Below are positions 35,599 through 44,433 of a stretch of DNA of 64,000 nt, one piece after another. Source of the stretch: Caldibacillus debilis DSM 16016. GTDB taxonomy: Bacteria; Bacillota; Bacilli; Bacillales; Caldibacillaceae. The first letter of the stretch is position 1. Every line of letters begins with the position of its first letter. The notes under the pieces are model-generated. The model did not search any database and had not been told where the DNA came from. It worked only from the letters and a program-made list of their open reading frames with translations. The translations under genes and the position numbers were made by a program. Location: the NCBI RefSeq assembly GCF_000383875.1, contig NZ_KB912882.1, forward strand, positions 26,612-90,611, written 5' to 3'.

Positions 35599-38084
35599 CG
35601 GCCTTCTCCTTCCCCTTGATTCTCCAAATCCGAGGCCCGCTGTCCGCCCCCTGCCTTGACCGGTCCGTTCCTTTCGATCCACAGTTGTTTCCCGTATCCC
35701 TTGTCTTCCGCGGCGAAGGCAAAGGAGCCGTTCGAATACCGGTCGCCCAGCCGGATCTCCTTGACCGGGACGGTCACCTTTTCATTCTTTTCCGTCCGGA
35801 CGGCGATCGTATCCGTATCATAGACCGCAGCCGTTCCGATGTTCCGGTGCGGGTTTTTCTTCAATTCCCGGAGCATGATCAGCCCGCGTTTTGCCCGCGA
35901 AGAGGTCTCCATTTCCGAAAGGGGCATCCGTTTGACCGCTCCCCGTTGGGTGGCGAGGACGATCGTTTGCCGTTCATCCTCAATCGGATGGCCGGAGACG
36001 ACGAAGTCGCCGTTTTTCAAATTGATGCCCTTCACCCCGGCGCTCCGCACCCCGGTGGGGTTGATTTCGCTCTCGTGAAAACGCAATCCGTAGCCGAAAT
36101 AGGTGGAAAGGAAGAGCTCTTTCGTTCCGTCCGTGACATGCACGGCGGCCAATTCGTCCCCTTCTTTCAGAAGGATCGCCGCCATCGGTTTGGAATATCT
36201 GTTCACCTGGTAATTTTTCAGCCCGGTCTTTTTCACCATTCCCTTTTTCGTGACAAACAGAAGATATACCGGCTGATTGAAATCCTTTACCGGCACGGCG
36301 CCGATGATCGCTTCGTCCCTTTCCACGGGGATGAGATTGGCAATGTGCTGGCCCGGCTCCTTCCAGCGGATGTCCGGCAGGATGTGCACGGGGCAATACA
36401 AATAGTTTCCTTTGTTCGTAAACAAAAGCAACACGTCCGTCGTATTCATTTCAAAGGCCGAAAGGAGATGATCCCCTTCCTTCATGCCGAAATCCTCGAG
36501 GTTGGAAGCGGCAAAGGAACGCAGCGAAGTCCTTTTCACGTACCCTTCCCGCGTGACGCTGGCGATCACGTCTTCATTTCCTACCAAAACTTCCAGGTTG
36601 ATTTTGATCTCTTCGATTTCCTCTTCGATGGCCGTCCGTCTTTCATCCCCGTATTTTTCCCGGATTTCTTTCAATTCCTTGATGATGACCTTGGAAAGCT
36701 TCTTATCGCTGTCCAATATGGAAGACAGTTCCTTGATTTTTTTCGCCAGTTCTTCGTCTTCCTTGCGCAATTGGGTGATATCCGTATTGGTCAGCCGGTA
36801 CAGCTGCAAGTTGACGATCGCTTCCGATTGGGGCTCGGTAAAAGAAAATTCCTCCATCAGCCGCATTTTTGCGTCCTTTTTATCCTTGGACGACCGGATC
36901 GTGCGGATGACATCGTCCAAAATCGAGACGGCCTTCATCAACCCTTCCACGATATGCTTGCGGTCCCGGGCCTTTTTCAGTTCGTGCCGGGTGCGGTTTT
37001 CCACCACTTCTTTCCGGTGTTCGATGTAGGCATCCAGCAGATCCGTAAGGCCCATCAGCTTCGGGCGGCGGTTGTGGATGGCCACCATGTTAAAATTGTA
37101 CGTGATCTGCAAATCGCTGTTTTTGTAGAGATAGTTCAAAACCCCTTCCGCGTCCGCGTCCCGTTTCAATTCCACGACGATGCGCAAGCCCGTCCGATCG
37201 GTTTCGTCGCGGACGTCGGCAATCCCGTCCACCCGCTTTTCGTAACGGAATTCGTCGATTTTTTTGACCAGTTGGGCTTTATTGACTTCGAAAGGGATCT
37301 CCGTAATGACGATTTGTTCCCTCCCGTTTCGCAAGCGCTCGATCTCCGCCTTGCCGCGGACGACGATTTTCCCCTTGCCCGTTTCGTATGCCTTCTTGAT
37401 TCCGTCGATCCCCTGGATGATCCCGCCCGTCGGGAAATCCGGGCCCTTGATCACCCGCATCAGATCCTCCACGGTGCATTCCGGATTTTCCATCCGCATG
37501 ATGACGCCGTCGATCACTTCCGCCAAATTGTGAGGAGGAATATCCGTCGCATACCCGGCCGATATTCCCGTCGAACCGTTCACGAGGAGATTCGGGAACC
37601 GGGAAGGCAAAACGGCCGGCTCCTTGTCGGTGTCGTCGAAATTCGGAACGAAAGGCACCGTGTCCTTGTCGATGTCGCTCAAAAGCTCGGTGCTGATCTG
37701 GGAGAGCCTCGCCTCGGTATACCGCATGGCCGCCGGCGGGTCGCCGTCGATGCTGCCGTTGTTGCCGTGCATTTCAATCAGCAGATGGCGCATCTTCCAT
37801 TCCTGGCTCAACCGGACCATCGCGTCGTAAACGGCAACATCGCCGTGGGGATGGAAATTCCCGATCACGTTCCCCACCGTCTTCGCCGACTTCCGGTAAG
37901 GTTTGTCCGCCGTATTGCCTTCCACATACATGGCGTACAGGATCCGCCGCTGGACCGGCTTCAAGCCGTCGCGGGCATCCGGAAGGGCGCGGTCCTGAAT
38001 GATATATTTGCTGTAACGGCTGAAGCGGTCGCCGATGACTTCCTCCAAGGGCAGATCGTGCAGGTTTTCCGCGATGTTCTTCAT
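35595..38084 (-). CDS. parC: DNA topoisomerase IV subunit A
   Basis: Breakage-reunion subunit of 829 residues that decatenates daughter chromosomes. The active Tyr122 is in AAMRYTEARLS. The C-terminal half holds beta-pinwheel DNA-wrapping repeats. The quinolone-resistance region reads HPHGDVAVYDAMVRL, with Val-Ala where most relatives have Ser-Ser, and Asp at the Glu position. It starts 1 base after parE and is followed by an overlapping DUF1992 gene. Confidence 0.97.
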   Translation of the reverse strand: MKNIAENLHDLPLEEVIGDRFSRYSKYIIQDRALPDARDGLKPVQRRILYAMYVEGNTADKPYRKSAKTVGNVIGNFHPHGDVAVYDAMVRLSQEWKMRHLLIEMHGNNGSIDGDPPAAMRYTEARLSQISTELLSDIDKDTVPFVPNFDDTDKEPAVLPSRFPNLLVNGSTGISAGYATDIPPHNLAEVIDGVIMRMENPECTVEDLMRVIKGPDFPTGGIIQGIDGIKKAYETGKGKIVVRGKAEIERLRNGREQIVITEIPFEVNKAQLVKKIDEFRYEKRVDGIADVRDETDRTGLRIVVELKRDADAEGVLNYLYKNSDLQITYNFNMVAIHNRRPKLMGLTDLLDAYIEHRKEVVENRTRHELKKARDRKHIVEGLMKAVSILDDVIRTIRSSKDKKDAKMRLMEEFSFTEPQSEAIVNLQLYRLTNTDITQLRKEDEELAKKIKELSSILDSDKKLSKVIIKELKEIREKYGDERRTAIEEEIEEIKINLEVLVGNEDVIASVTREGYVKRTSLRSFAASNLEDFGMKEGDHLLSAFEMNTTDVLLLFTNKGNYLYCPVHILPDIRWKEPGQHIANLIPVERDEAIIGAVPVKDFNQPVYLLFVTKKGMVKKTGLKNYQVNRYSKPMAAILLKEGDELAAVHVTDGTKELFLSTYFGYGLRFHESEINPTGVRSAGVKGINLKNGDFVVSGHPIEDERQTIVLATQRGAVKRMPLSEMETSSRAKRGLIMLRELKKNPHRNIGTAAVYDTDTIAVRTEKNEKVTVPVKEIRLGDRYSNGSFAFAAEDKGYGKQLWIERNGPVKAGGGQRASDLENQGEGEGR

Positions 38085-38085
38085 G

Positions 38086-40056
38086 TTATTCCTCCTCGTT
38101 CGCCTTTAAGATGTTTGCGTTCGCCAACAAATTCGCATCATCTTCCAGGCCGAAGTCGACATGGGTCTCAATCCATTTCCGCCGCGGCTCCACCTTATCC
38201 CCCATCAAGGTGGTGATCCTCCGCTCCGCCCGGGCCGCATCTTCAATCCGCACCCGGATCAGCGTCCGCGTTTCCGGGTTCATCGTCGTTTCCCACAATT
38301 GGTCGGGATTCATTTCTCCGAGACCTTTATACCGCTGGATGTGGTAGCCTTTGCCGAAAGTTTTCGTGATCTCCTTCAGTTCCTCATCGGTCCAGGCATA
38401 TTTGACGATCTCCTTCTTGCCGCTCCCCTTGGAAATTTTGTACAGGGGCGGGAGGGCGATATACACCTTCCCGGCTTCCACCAACGGTTTCATGTAGCGG
38501 TAAAAGAAGGTGAGCAAAAGGACTTGGATATGGGCGCCGTCCGTATCCGCGTCGGTCATGATGATCACTTTGTCGTAATTGGCTTCCTCCAGCCGGAAAT
38601 CCGGGCCGACGCCGGCTCCGATCGTATGAATGATCGTATTGATCTCCTCGTTCTTGAAAATATCTGAAAGCTTCGCCTTTTCCGTATTGATCACCTTGCC
38701 CCGCAAAGGCAGGACGGCCTGGAACCGGCGGTCCCTGCCCTGCTTGGCTGAACCGCCCGCCGAATCCCCTTCCACGAGAAACAATTCGTTTCTTTGCGGG
38801 TTTTTCGACTGGGCCGGCGTCAGTTTTCCCGATAACAGGGTATCTCCCCGTCTTTTCTTTTTTCCGCTTCTCGCTTCCTCGCGGGCCTTCCGTGCCGCTT
38901 CCCGCGCCTGGGCGGCTTTGATGGCCTTGCCGACGAGCTGCGCGCCGATCTCCGGATTTTCCTGCAAAAAATAGGTCAGTTTTTCCGAAACGATCGACTC
39001 CACGGCGGAACGGGCTTCGCTTGTGCCGAGTTTCCCCTTCGTCTGCCCTTCAAATTGCAGCAAATGTTCGGGAATCTTCACCGAAACGATGGCCGACAGC
39101 CCTTCCCGCACGTCGGACCCTTCCAGGTTTTTATCCTTTTCCTTCAGAAGGCCGTTTTTTCTGGCATAGTCGTTGAACACACGGGTGAAAGCGGCTTTCG
39201 CCCCCGCTTCGTGGGTCCCTCCGTCCTTGGTGCGGACGCTGTTGACAAAGGAAAGGATGTTTTCGGAAAACCCGTCATGATATTGAAAGGCAAAATCCAC
39301 TTCGATCTCGCTTTGCTTTCCGGAAAAGCTGACCACCGGGTGGAGGACATCCTTGTCCTCGTTTAAAAATTGGACGAAGGCCTCGATTCCGTTTTCGTAC
39401 CGGAAGACGTCGCGCCTTCCCGTCCGTTCGTCGATCAGCTCGATTTTCAGGCCCTTGACTAGAAAAGCGGACTCCTGGAGCCGTTCGCTCAAAAGATCGT
39501 ATTGGAACGACGTAACGGAAAAAATTTTCGGATCCGGCTTAAAATGGACCGTAGTTCCCGTCTCCTTCGCCCGCCCGATTTTTTCCAGGGGGGTCACCGG
39601 CTTCCCGCCGTCGGCAAAGCTTTGGCGGTATACCCAGCCGTCCCGCTTGATGGTGACGGTTAAAAACTCGGAAAGGGCGTTGACGACGGAGGCGCCCACC
39701 CCATGCAATCCCCCGCTCGTTTTGTAGCCCCCCTGCCCGAATTTTCCTCCGGCATGCAAAACGGTGAAAATGACCTCCGGCGTCGGCCTTCCCGACTGGT
39801 GCATCCCGGTCGGAATCCCCCGACCGAAATCGGTCACCGAAACGCTTTGGTCGGGGTGGATCTTGACGATGATATGGTCTCCGTAGCCGGCCAGGGCTTC
39901 GTCGACCGCATTGTCCACGATTTCGTACACGAGATGATGCAATCCCCTGGCGTCGGTGCTGCCGATGTACATGCCCGGCCGCTTGCGGACCGCATCCAAT
40001 CCTTCCAATATCTGTATGGAATCTTCATTGTATTCCATTGGGCGACTGACAGACAA
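38086..40056 (-). CDS. parE: DNA topoisomerase IV subunit B
   Basis: ATPase subunit of topoisomerase IV, about 656 residues. GHKL motifs: EIVDNAVDEALAG (Asn), DFGRGIP and GGLHGVGASVVNALS. The Toprim domain has EGDSAGGSAKQGRDRRFQA and DADTDGAHI. Start is TTG 40056: the AAGGGG site is 8 bases upstream and the N-terminus then matches B. subtilis ParE in length. A TTG at 40074 is less suitable. It forms an operon with parC. Confidence 0.95.
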   Translation of the reverse strand: MSVSRPMEYNEDSIQILEGLDAVRKRPGMYIGSTDARGLHHLVYEIVDNAVDEALAGYGDHIIVKIHPDQSVSVTDFGRGIPTGMHQSGRPTPEVIFTVLHAGGKFGQGGYKTSGGLHGVGASVVNALSEFLTVTIKRDGWVYRQSFADGGKPVTPLEKIGRAKETGTTVHFKPDPKIFSVTSFQYDLLSERLQESAFLVKGLKIELIDERTGRRDVFRYENGIEAFVQFLNEDKDVLHPVVSFSGKQSEIEVDFAFQYHDGFSENILSFVNSVRTKDGGTHEAGAKAAFTRVFNDYARKNGLLKEKDKNLEGSDVREGLSAIVSVKIPEHLLQFEGQTKGKLGTSEARSAVESIVSEKLTYFLQENPEIGAQLVGKAIKAAQAREAARKAREEARSGKKKRRGDTLLSGKLTPAQSKNPQRNELFLVEGDSAGGSAKQGRDRRFQAVLPLRGKVINTEKAKLSDIFKNEEINTIIHTIGAGVGPDFRLEEANYDKVIIMTDADTDGAHIQVLLLTFFYRYMKPLVEAGKVYIALPPLYKISKGSGKKEIVKYAWTDEELKEITKTFGKGYHIQRYKGLGEMNPDQLWETTMNPETRTLIRVRIEDAARAERRITTLMGDKVEPRRKWIETHVDFGLEDDANLLANANILKANEEE

Positions 40057-40162
40057 ATCGAATTCCCCTTTCAAAATCTTTCGCTTGCGACAGGCATCTA
40101 TTATCCATCATACTTGTTTTCGCAACGGGTGAAAAGGATTCCCCCGTTTTCCGCATATAAAG

Positions 40163-40196
40163 AAAAGGTGAAACAACTCCGATTGTATCACCTTTT
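40163..40196 (-). terminator. Hairpin between yneT and parE
   Basis: Perfect 9-bp stem AAAAGGTGA / TCACCTTTT, loop 16 bases. The T run is poor on the minus strand, so termination would be partial at best. Confidence 0.5.
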
Positions 40197-40225
40197 CCGC
40201 GTTTCTCCCCTATTATACGGAAAAA

Positions 40226-40657
40226 CTATTCTCCGGTTAAGGGCATATTTTTTGTCAGGCTGTGCATCACTTTGATGCACCGGTCCATGATCACCGTGAC
40301 TCCCCGTTCTTTCAGAAAACGATAGGTTTCTTCATCGGCGATTCCCTGTTGGGCCCAGAAGACATCCGCATCGATTTCCACGAATTCCTTTGCGATCTCC
40401 ATCAAGTATTCGCTGCGACGGAAGATATTGACGATATCCACGTGGCCTTCGATCTCCTTCAAGGAGGAGACGGCTTTTACGCCCAACGCCTCATCGATCA
40501 TCGGATTGACGGGAATGATCTCATAGCCGAGGTTCTGCATTTCTTTCGCGATCTGGTAGGATGTCCGGTCCGGTTTGTCGCTCAATCCGACGACGGCGAT
40601 CCGTTTCGCCCGCCTTAAAATCTTTGCGATCTCTTCCAATGGGGGATTTTCGATCAT
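40226..40657 (-). CDS. yneT: CoA-binding domain protein YneT
   Basis: CoA-binding Rossmann protein of 143 residues (RIAVVGLSDKPDRTSYQIAKEMQ, then IIPVNPMIDE). Typical of the YneT/YccU family, which binds CoA and may sense acyl-CoA; its enzymatic role is unknown. ATG 40657 has AGGAGG 9 bases upstream; an in-frame TTG at 40666 directly abuts the site. In B. subtilis yneT also neighbours plsY, parE and parC. Confidence 0.88.
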   Translation of the reverse strand: MIENPPLEEIAKILRRAKRIAVVGLSDKPDRTSYQIAKEMQNLGYEIIPVNPMIDEALGVKAVSSLKEIEGHVDIVNIFRRSEYLMEIAKEFVEIDADVFWAQQGIADEETYRFLKERGVTVIMDRCIKVMHSLTKNMPLTGE

Positions 40658-40748
40658 TTTTCTCAACCTCCTGTCAATTGAATTTTACCAAGGAAAGGGG
40701 GAGACGGGAAAGCCGTCCGCCATTCCGGTCCGTTTCGGCACGGGGGAT

Positions 40749-41114
40749 TCATCCGCTTTTTTTGAAGGCTTGAATGAGAACGATGATCGCTTCCTTTTCC
40801 TCCCGGGTCAAATCGGTAAACAGCCGGTAAATGGACGGAATTTCTCCGCAATAGTCCCTGGCGTTTTCTTTAATATGGGTCTGAAAAGAGATTTTGTCCT
40901 CCAGGATGCGAAAAAATTCGGAAAGGGAAATTCCGCACAAATCGCAAAATCGGCTCAAAAGGGATATGGTTACCGGTTGGGTGCCGGTTTCAATCCTGGA
41001 CAGTTTCGGCTGGGAAATGTTCAAACGGTTGGCAATTTCGATCGACGTAAATCCCTTTTCCTTGCGGATTTCCCGCATGAGCTCGCCAATTTGGGCTTCC
41101 GTCACCATTTTCAC
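40749..41114 (-). CDS. XRE-family helix-turn-helix regulator
   Basis: Regulator of 121 residues with an N-terminal HTH (residues 8-65: IGELMREIRKEKGFTSIEIANRLNISQPKLSRIETG) and a C-terminal helical part that may bind a ligand or form dimers. GTG 41114 has AGGGAG 7 bases upstream. It is divergent from the small gene at 41250 with an AT-rich gap, so it probably controls that gene and itself. Confidence 0.85.
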   Translation of the reverse strand: MKMVTEAQIGELMREIRKEKGFTSIEIANRLNISQPKLSRIETGTQPVTISLLSRFCDLCGISLSEFFRILEDKISFQTHIKENARDYCGEIPSIYRLFTDLTREEKEAIIVLIQAFKKSG

Positions 41115-41249
41115 GATTCAACTCCCTTATTGGTTTGTCAATCTGCAACTTTTTTTCCTGTATTTACAAAAAAATAAATATATATTATTCTAAATAAAAA
41201 TATGTTTTTAATAAATATTCAATATAAGAATAATAAAGGTGGATTTCCC
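41115..41249. promoter_or_regulatory. AT-rich divergent promoter region
   Basis: 135 bases, nearly pure A/T from 41160 to 41235, between the XRE gene and the small gene at 41250. No single clean dyad could be chosen. Confidence 0.4.
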
Positions 41250-41531
41250 ATGCATAATCCGGCCTTTGACAAACATTTTCAGGCGGCAGCCCTCGAAAGG
41301 ATTGAATCTGTTCGCATTAAATTTCAAAAGAACGGCAAGGATTCCCCCCATTTTTCCCAAGCCCTCCGGGACTTGGAAGAAATCGAGAGACACCTTCCCG
41401 AAAACAAAAAATATCTGGCCGAGGATGTCCGAAAATCGCTGCTTGCGATGATGGACGAGTATGACGTTAAAATCTACAAGCTCGGCTTCCTTGACGGATT
41501 GTCCTTCAGCAAAGACATGCAGGACGAATAG
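41250..41531 (+). CDS. Small hypothetical protein next to XRE regulator
   Basis: Helical protein of 93 residues (MHNPAFDKHFQAAALERIES) with no signal or membrane segment and no recognised family. AAGGTGG 7 bases before ATG 41250; upstream starts have no site. It is divergent from the XRE regulator and ends at a strong terminator. It could be a regulated partner of that regulator. Confidence 0.6.
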   Translation: MHNPAFDKHFQAAALERIESVRIKFQKNGKDSPHFSQALRDLEEIERHLPENKKYLAEDVRKSLLAMMDEYDVKIYKLGFLDGLSFSKDMQDE

Positions 41532-41562
41532 TTCCGAAAGAATTATTATTTATTATAGCATT

Positions 41563-41590
41563 AGTCGAAAATCGGTTTCGACTATTTTTT
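41563..41590 (+). terminator. Rho-independent terminator of the small gene
   Basis: Perfect 8-bp stem AGTCGAAA / TTTCGACT, loop ATCGG, then ATTTTTT. Confidence 0.9.
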
Positions 41591-41894
41591 ATTTTCCAAA
41601 ACGGCACCGGTTCCCCGTTTACACTTTCCCCGCGATTTGATTAAAATGAAAATGGGCTCACCCCGGAAAGCCGGAACTGAAAAAGCATCCCTTACGGTTT
41701 TCAGGCTTTTGGCGCTTTCCGGCCGGTCAGCCGCAAGATCCCGTCCCGTTCTTTTTTCTATATCGGTTGATCTTTCCTAAAATGAACAGAAATTTTTTTG
41801 TACATAAAGGAAAATGCCCCTTTCACAAAGTATTATTAACTTTGAAAAAGGGGCAATGGGGCTATTGCCATAAAAAAACTGAAGGGGATCCGTT
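41591..41894. other. Leader region of plsY with a long hairpin
   Basis: Contains a hairpin at 41815-41855 (GCCCCTTT and CAAAG arms pairing with CTTTG and AAAGGGGC). It has no T run and lies 40 bases before the plsY start. No gene seen. Confidence 0.5.
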
Positions 41895-42476
41895 ATGATG
41901 TATGGAATTTTGCCGATCATCGCCTACCTGTTGGGCTCGATTCCTTCCGGCCTGATCATCGGGAAGGTTTTTTACAAAACCGATATCCGGGAACACGGCA
42001 GCGGGAATTTGGGGGCAACGAATACCTTTCGCGTCCTCGGGGTGAAGGCCGGGCTCGTCGTCACCTTCGCCGATATTTTGAAAGGGACCCTTTCCGCGGC
42101 GCTTCCCGCCATCTTTCATGTGGACATGCATCCGCTTTTTGTCGGTCTGTTCGCCGTGCTGGGGCATACTTACCCGCTTTTCGCCGGATTCCGGGGAGGC
42201 AAGGCGGTGGCGACTTCCGGCGGCATCATGCTGTTTTACCAGCCGCTGATCTTTTTTCTGCTCGTTCTTACCTTCTTCATCACTTTGTATTTTTCCAAAT
42301 ACGTCTCCCTCTCTTCGATGGTTACCTCCGTCGTGGCGATGATTTTGACCTTGTTTACGAAAGACTGGCCATTGATCGTGATCGTCTTTTTCTTGGCCGC
42401 GCTGATCATTTACCGCCACCGGGCCAATATCGAGCGGATCAAAAAGAAGACGGAGCCGAAAATTAAGTGGCTGTAA
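41895..42476 (+). CDS. plsY: Acyl-phosphate:glycerol-3-phosphate acyltransferase
   Basis: Integral membrane enzyme of 193 residues that makes lysophosphatidic acid from glycerol-3-phosphate and acyl-phosphate (with PlsX). The signatures [26 protein letters not shown] and [12 protein letters not shown], plus five membrane segments, are clear. ATG 41895 has AAGGGG 7 bases upstream. A terminator follows at 42529. B. subtilis yneS has the same neighbours. Confidence 0.95.
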   Translation: MMYGILPIIAYLLGSIPSGLIIGKVFYKTDIREHGSGNLGATNTFRVLGVKAGLVVTFADILKGTLSAALPAIFHVDMHPLFVGLFAVLGHTYPLFAGFRGGKAVATSGGIMLFYQPLIFFLLVLTFFITLYFSKYVSLSSMVTSVVAMILTLFTKDWPLIVIVFFLAALIIYRHRANIERIKKKTEPKIKWL

Positions 42477-42528
42477 ACCGGTCACCGGGCATGGGATCGA
42501 TGAAAACCCCAGGTTTTCCTTAAAATTC

Positions 42529-42573
42529 ATCCCTTCGGGCCGCAGGATCATCCGCGGCTTGAAGGGATTTTTT
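42529..42573 (+). terminator. Terminator after plsY
   Basis: Long imperfect stem: ATCCCTTC..GCCGC against GCGGC..GAAGGGAT, followed by TTTTT. Confidence 0.8.
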
Positions 42574-42702
42574 CGCCGGCGGAAACGTCCCGACCCGGAA
42601 GGAACGGATTCTTGCCCGCCGGATCCATGAGGCCAAATCTTAGGATTTCTCCTGCGGGATGCGACGGCCATCCCCGCCCGTAAGGAATCCTTTTCTCTCC
42701 CC

Positions 42703-43866
42703 TCAGCCGCTCGTTTCCACCGCGTCTTGCCAATAATATTCGGCGAAAATATCCGCCAGGACATCGGCGGTGTTATACATTTCATCCAAGGTGTTTTCAA
42801 TCCCCCCGATTTCGATGACCAGCGCATGGGAGGCCAAATCCTGGTTATAGACCCCGTTTGTGCCCGCGGTCTTCGGTTTTCTCACGATCCCCCGCGTCAG
42901 GCTCGGGTATTTTTTCTTAATCATGTCATTAAGCTTCACGGCAAATTCTTCATTTTCCTTGTAATGGGGATTGCCCTGCCCGAGGACAAAAAAGATTTTC
43001 GCATAGGTCTTCCCGTTGATCTTCGTTGTCGTTGCGTTCCGTTTCGCGCTGTCCCGGTGAATGTCAAAGAAATAGGCAAGCTCCTTGTTTTTGGCCATCG
43101 CCTCCTGGACGATCCCCCGGGAAGCGTCGTAGGATTGCCAGTACTCCCAATGCTTCTTTTGCAAAAGGGTCGGGATGTCGGTCGTGTCCACCATGGCGCC
43201 GATCCCTTTTTCGTTCAGCTTCTCCCCGAAACGCTTGCCGACCAATGTGATGTTGACTTCCTTATGCTGGGCCGATTGGGCGTCCTTGGAGTTCTTCAGA
43301 TGGGGGATGAAGGATTCCCGGCTGTGGGTATGGAAAATAAATACCGTATATTTCTCCGGCTGTTTCTTTTCTTCCCGACCGTCCCCGTTTTCCTTCCCTT
43401 CATCCACTTGATCCAGGCTTTCCTCGGCCACCTCCCTCTCCCTCAGCAATTCTTCCAAAGGGGGTCCCGATTCGATCGGCAAATTCGTAAAGTCCGTCCC
43501 GTCTCCGGCGACGACGATTTCCGAACTCATCGCATACAGACCGGGAATTTCGTGGAAGATGAAGCTGCGGACATCCTTCAGGTTAATGTTGACCGCCAAT
43601 TTTAACGCATTGGAAAACAAAAATTGATTTTCTTCCAAGAGAGACGGGTAAAAATATAGATTTTCCGACGCCACGATTCTCATTAAATTTTCCGTTTCGA
43701 CCGCCCCTTTTCCCGGCTCTTGAAAAAAGGAGCCGAAAAACAGGCTGGAACGGTTCAACAAAACTTGCGCAAAGATCGAGGCCACGATAAAAACAAGCAG
43801 CGACCGATACGAGATTCCTTTCCACATCCTCTTTATCCCCTGCCAAATTTCGTTTATAGTATTCAT
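42703..43866 (-). CDS. spoIIP: Stage II sporulation protein P
   Basis: Peptidoglycan amidase/endopeptidase of the engulfment machine (SpoIID-M-P), 387 residues. One N-terminal membrane anchor (about residues 20-40), an acidic linker, then the catalytic domain with FIFHTHSRESF (zinc His), the RDSAKR segment and the C-terminal VIEIGG motif. ATG 43866 has no strong ribosome site; ATG 43827 with AGGGG 9 bases upstream is an alternative. Sporulation sigma-factor control is expected, but no promoter was recognised. Confidence 0.92.
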   Translation of the reverse strand: MNTINEIWQGIKRMWKGISYRSLLVFIVASIFAQVLLNRSSLFFGSFFQEPGKGAVETENLMRIVASENLYFYPSLLEENQFLFSNALKLAVNINLKDVRSFIFHEIPGLYAMSSEIVVAGDGTDFTNLPIESGPPLEELLREREVAEESLDQVDEGKENGDGREEKKQPEKYTVFIFHTHSRESFIPHLKNSKDAQSAQHKEVNITLVGKRFGEKLNEKGIGAMVDTTDIPTLLQKKHWEYWQSYDASRGIVQEAMAKNKELAYFFDIHRDSAKRNATTTKINGKTYAKIFFVLGQGNPHYKENEEFAVKLNDMIKKKYPSLTRGIVRKPKTAGTNGVYNQDLASHALVIEIGGIENTLDEMYNTADVLADIFAEYYWQDAVETSG

Positions 43867-44112
43867 ATGAGAGCTGCAAAACTTTTAGAAGAAAAACTTG
43901 GATGAAGTCCAAGAAACCGTGTAAATGGCGGCGCGAAACGGTTCTTTGGGCAAGCCCGAGTCCCAGGGACGGGCCGCGAAAGTTTCACAAAGATTTGGCC
44001 TTGACCAAAACTTGTTTTCTCTCATCGGGAAGCCCCTGAAGCGAAAGATTCTTGACGGATGGGGAAAAAAAAATTAAAATTGAATCACTTTGAGTCAAAG
44101 GAGTCTTTTTCC

Positions 44113-44421
44113 ATGATGGAGCTGTTCATGGAACATTGGCAGGAATTTTTCCTCTACTCTTTCTGCGTAAGCCTGGTTCTCCATTACATCTTCCTGCTCT
44201 CCTGCCATTGGATCCTCCACGCGCCGGAGCAGGAATGCGGGGCGGTGGAAAAATTCCGCATTTTCGAAAGGAAGCAGTTGCAAACGGACCGGACGGATAT
44301 GAATTCCCTGTTCATCCGCCGGATCCATAAAACCGTCCGCCGAAGGGTCTATGCGAAAGAAGATTCGGAGGAAGGAACTATTCTTCTTCATCCTTGCGCA
44401 TCTTCCATACGAATAAGATGA
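44113..44421 (+). CDS. mifM: MifM-like translation-arrest leader of yidC2
   Basis: 102-residue protein immediately upstream of yidC2. Residues 12-34 form a membrane segment; residues 66-82 are basic (FIRRIHKTVRRRVYAK), followed by the acidic stretch EDSEEG (83-88). In B. subtilis MifM the ribosome stalls at a C-terminal acidic cluster after a Arg-Ile region near residue 69, until the protein is inserted by SpoIIIJ. The position of Arg70-Ile71 and the acids here agree with this. ATG 44113 has AAAGGAG 9 bases upstream; ATG 44059 does not. The stop overlaps the yidC2 ribosome site. Sequence similarity beyond these points is not verified. Confidence 0.65.
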   Translation: MMELFMEHWQEFFLYSFCVSLVLHYIFLLSCHWILHAPEQECGAVEKFRIFERKQLQTDRTDMNSLFIRRIHKTVRRRVYAKEDSEEGTILLHPCASSIRIR

Positions 44422-44433
44422 GGAGGAATAGTT
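44376..44433 (+). promoter_or_regulatory. SD-sequestering stem between the leader ORF and yidC2
   Basis: AACTATTCTTCTTCATC (44376-44392) pairs with GATGAGGAGGAATAGTT (44417-44433): 17 pairs, 15 Watson-Crick and 2 G-U, loop 24 bases. The right arm contains the whole AGGAGG site and ends at the GTG start of yidC2. Codons 83-88 of the leader, the acidic stretch, are directly upstream of the left arm. Confidence 0.9.

Noticed and set aside
35616..38216. An 866-codon plus-strand frame opposite parC
   Set aside because: Mirror frame of parC; its protein is His/Arg/Phe/Asp-rich and has no family features.
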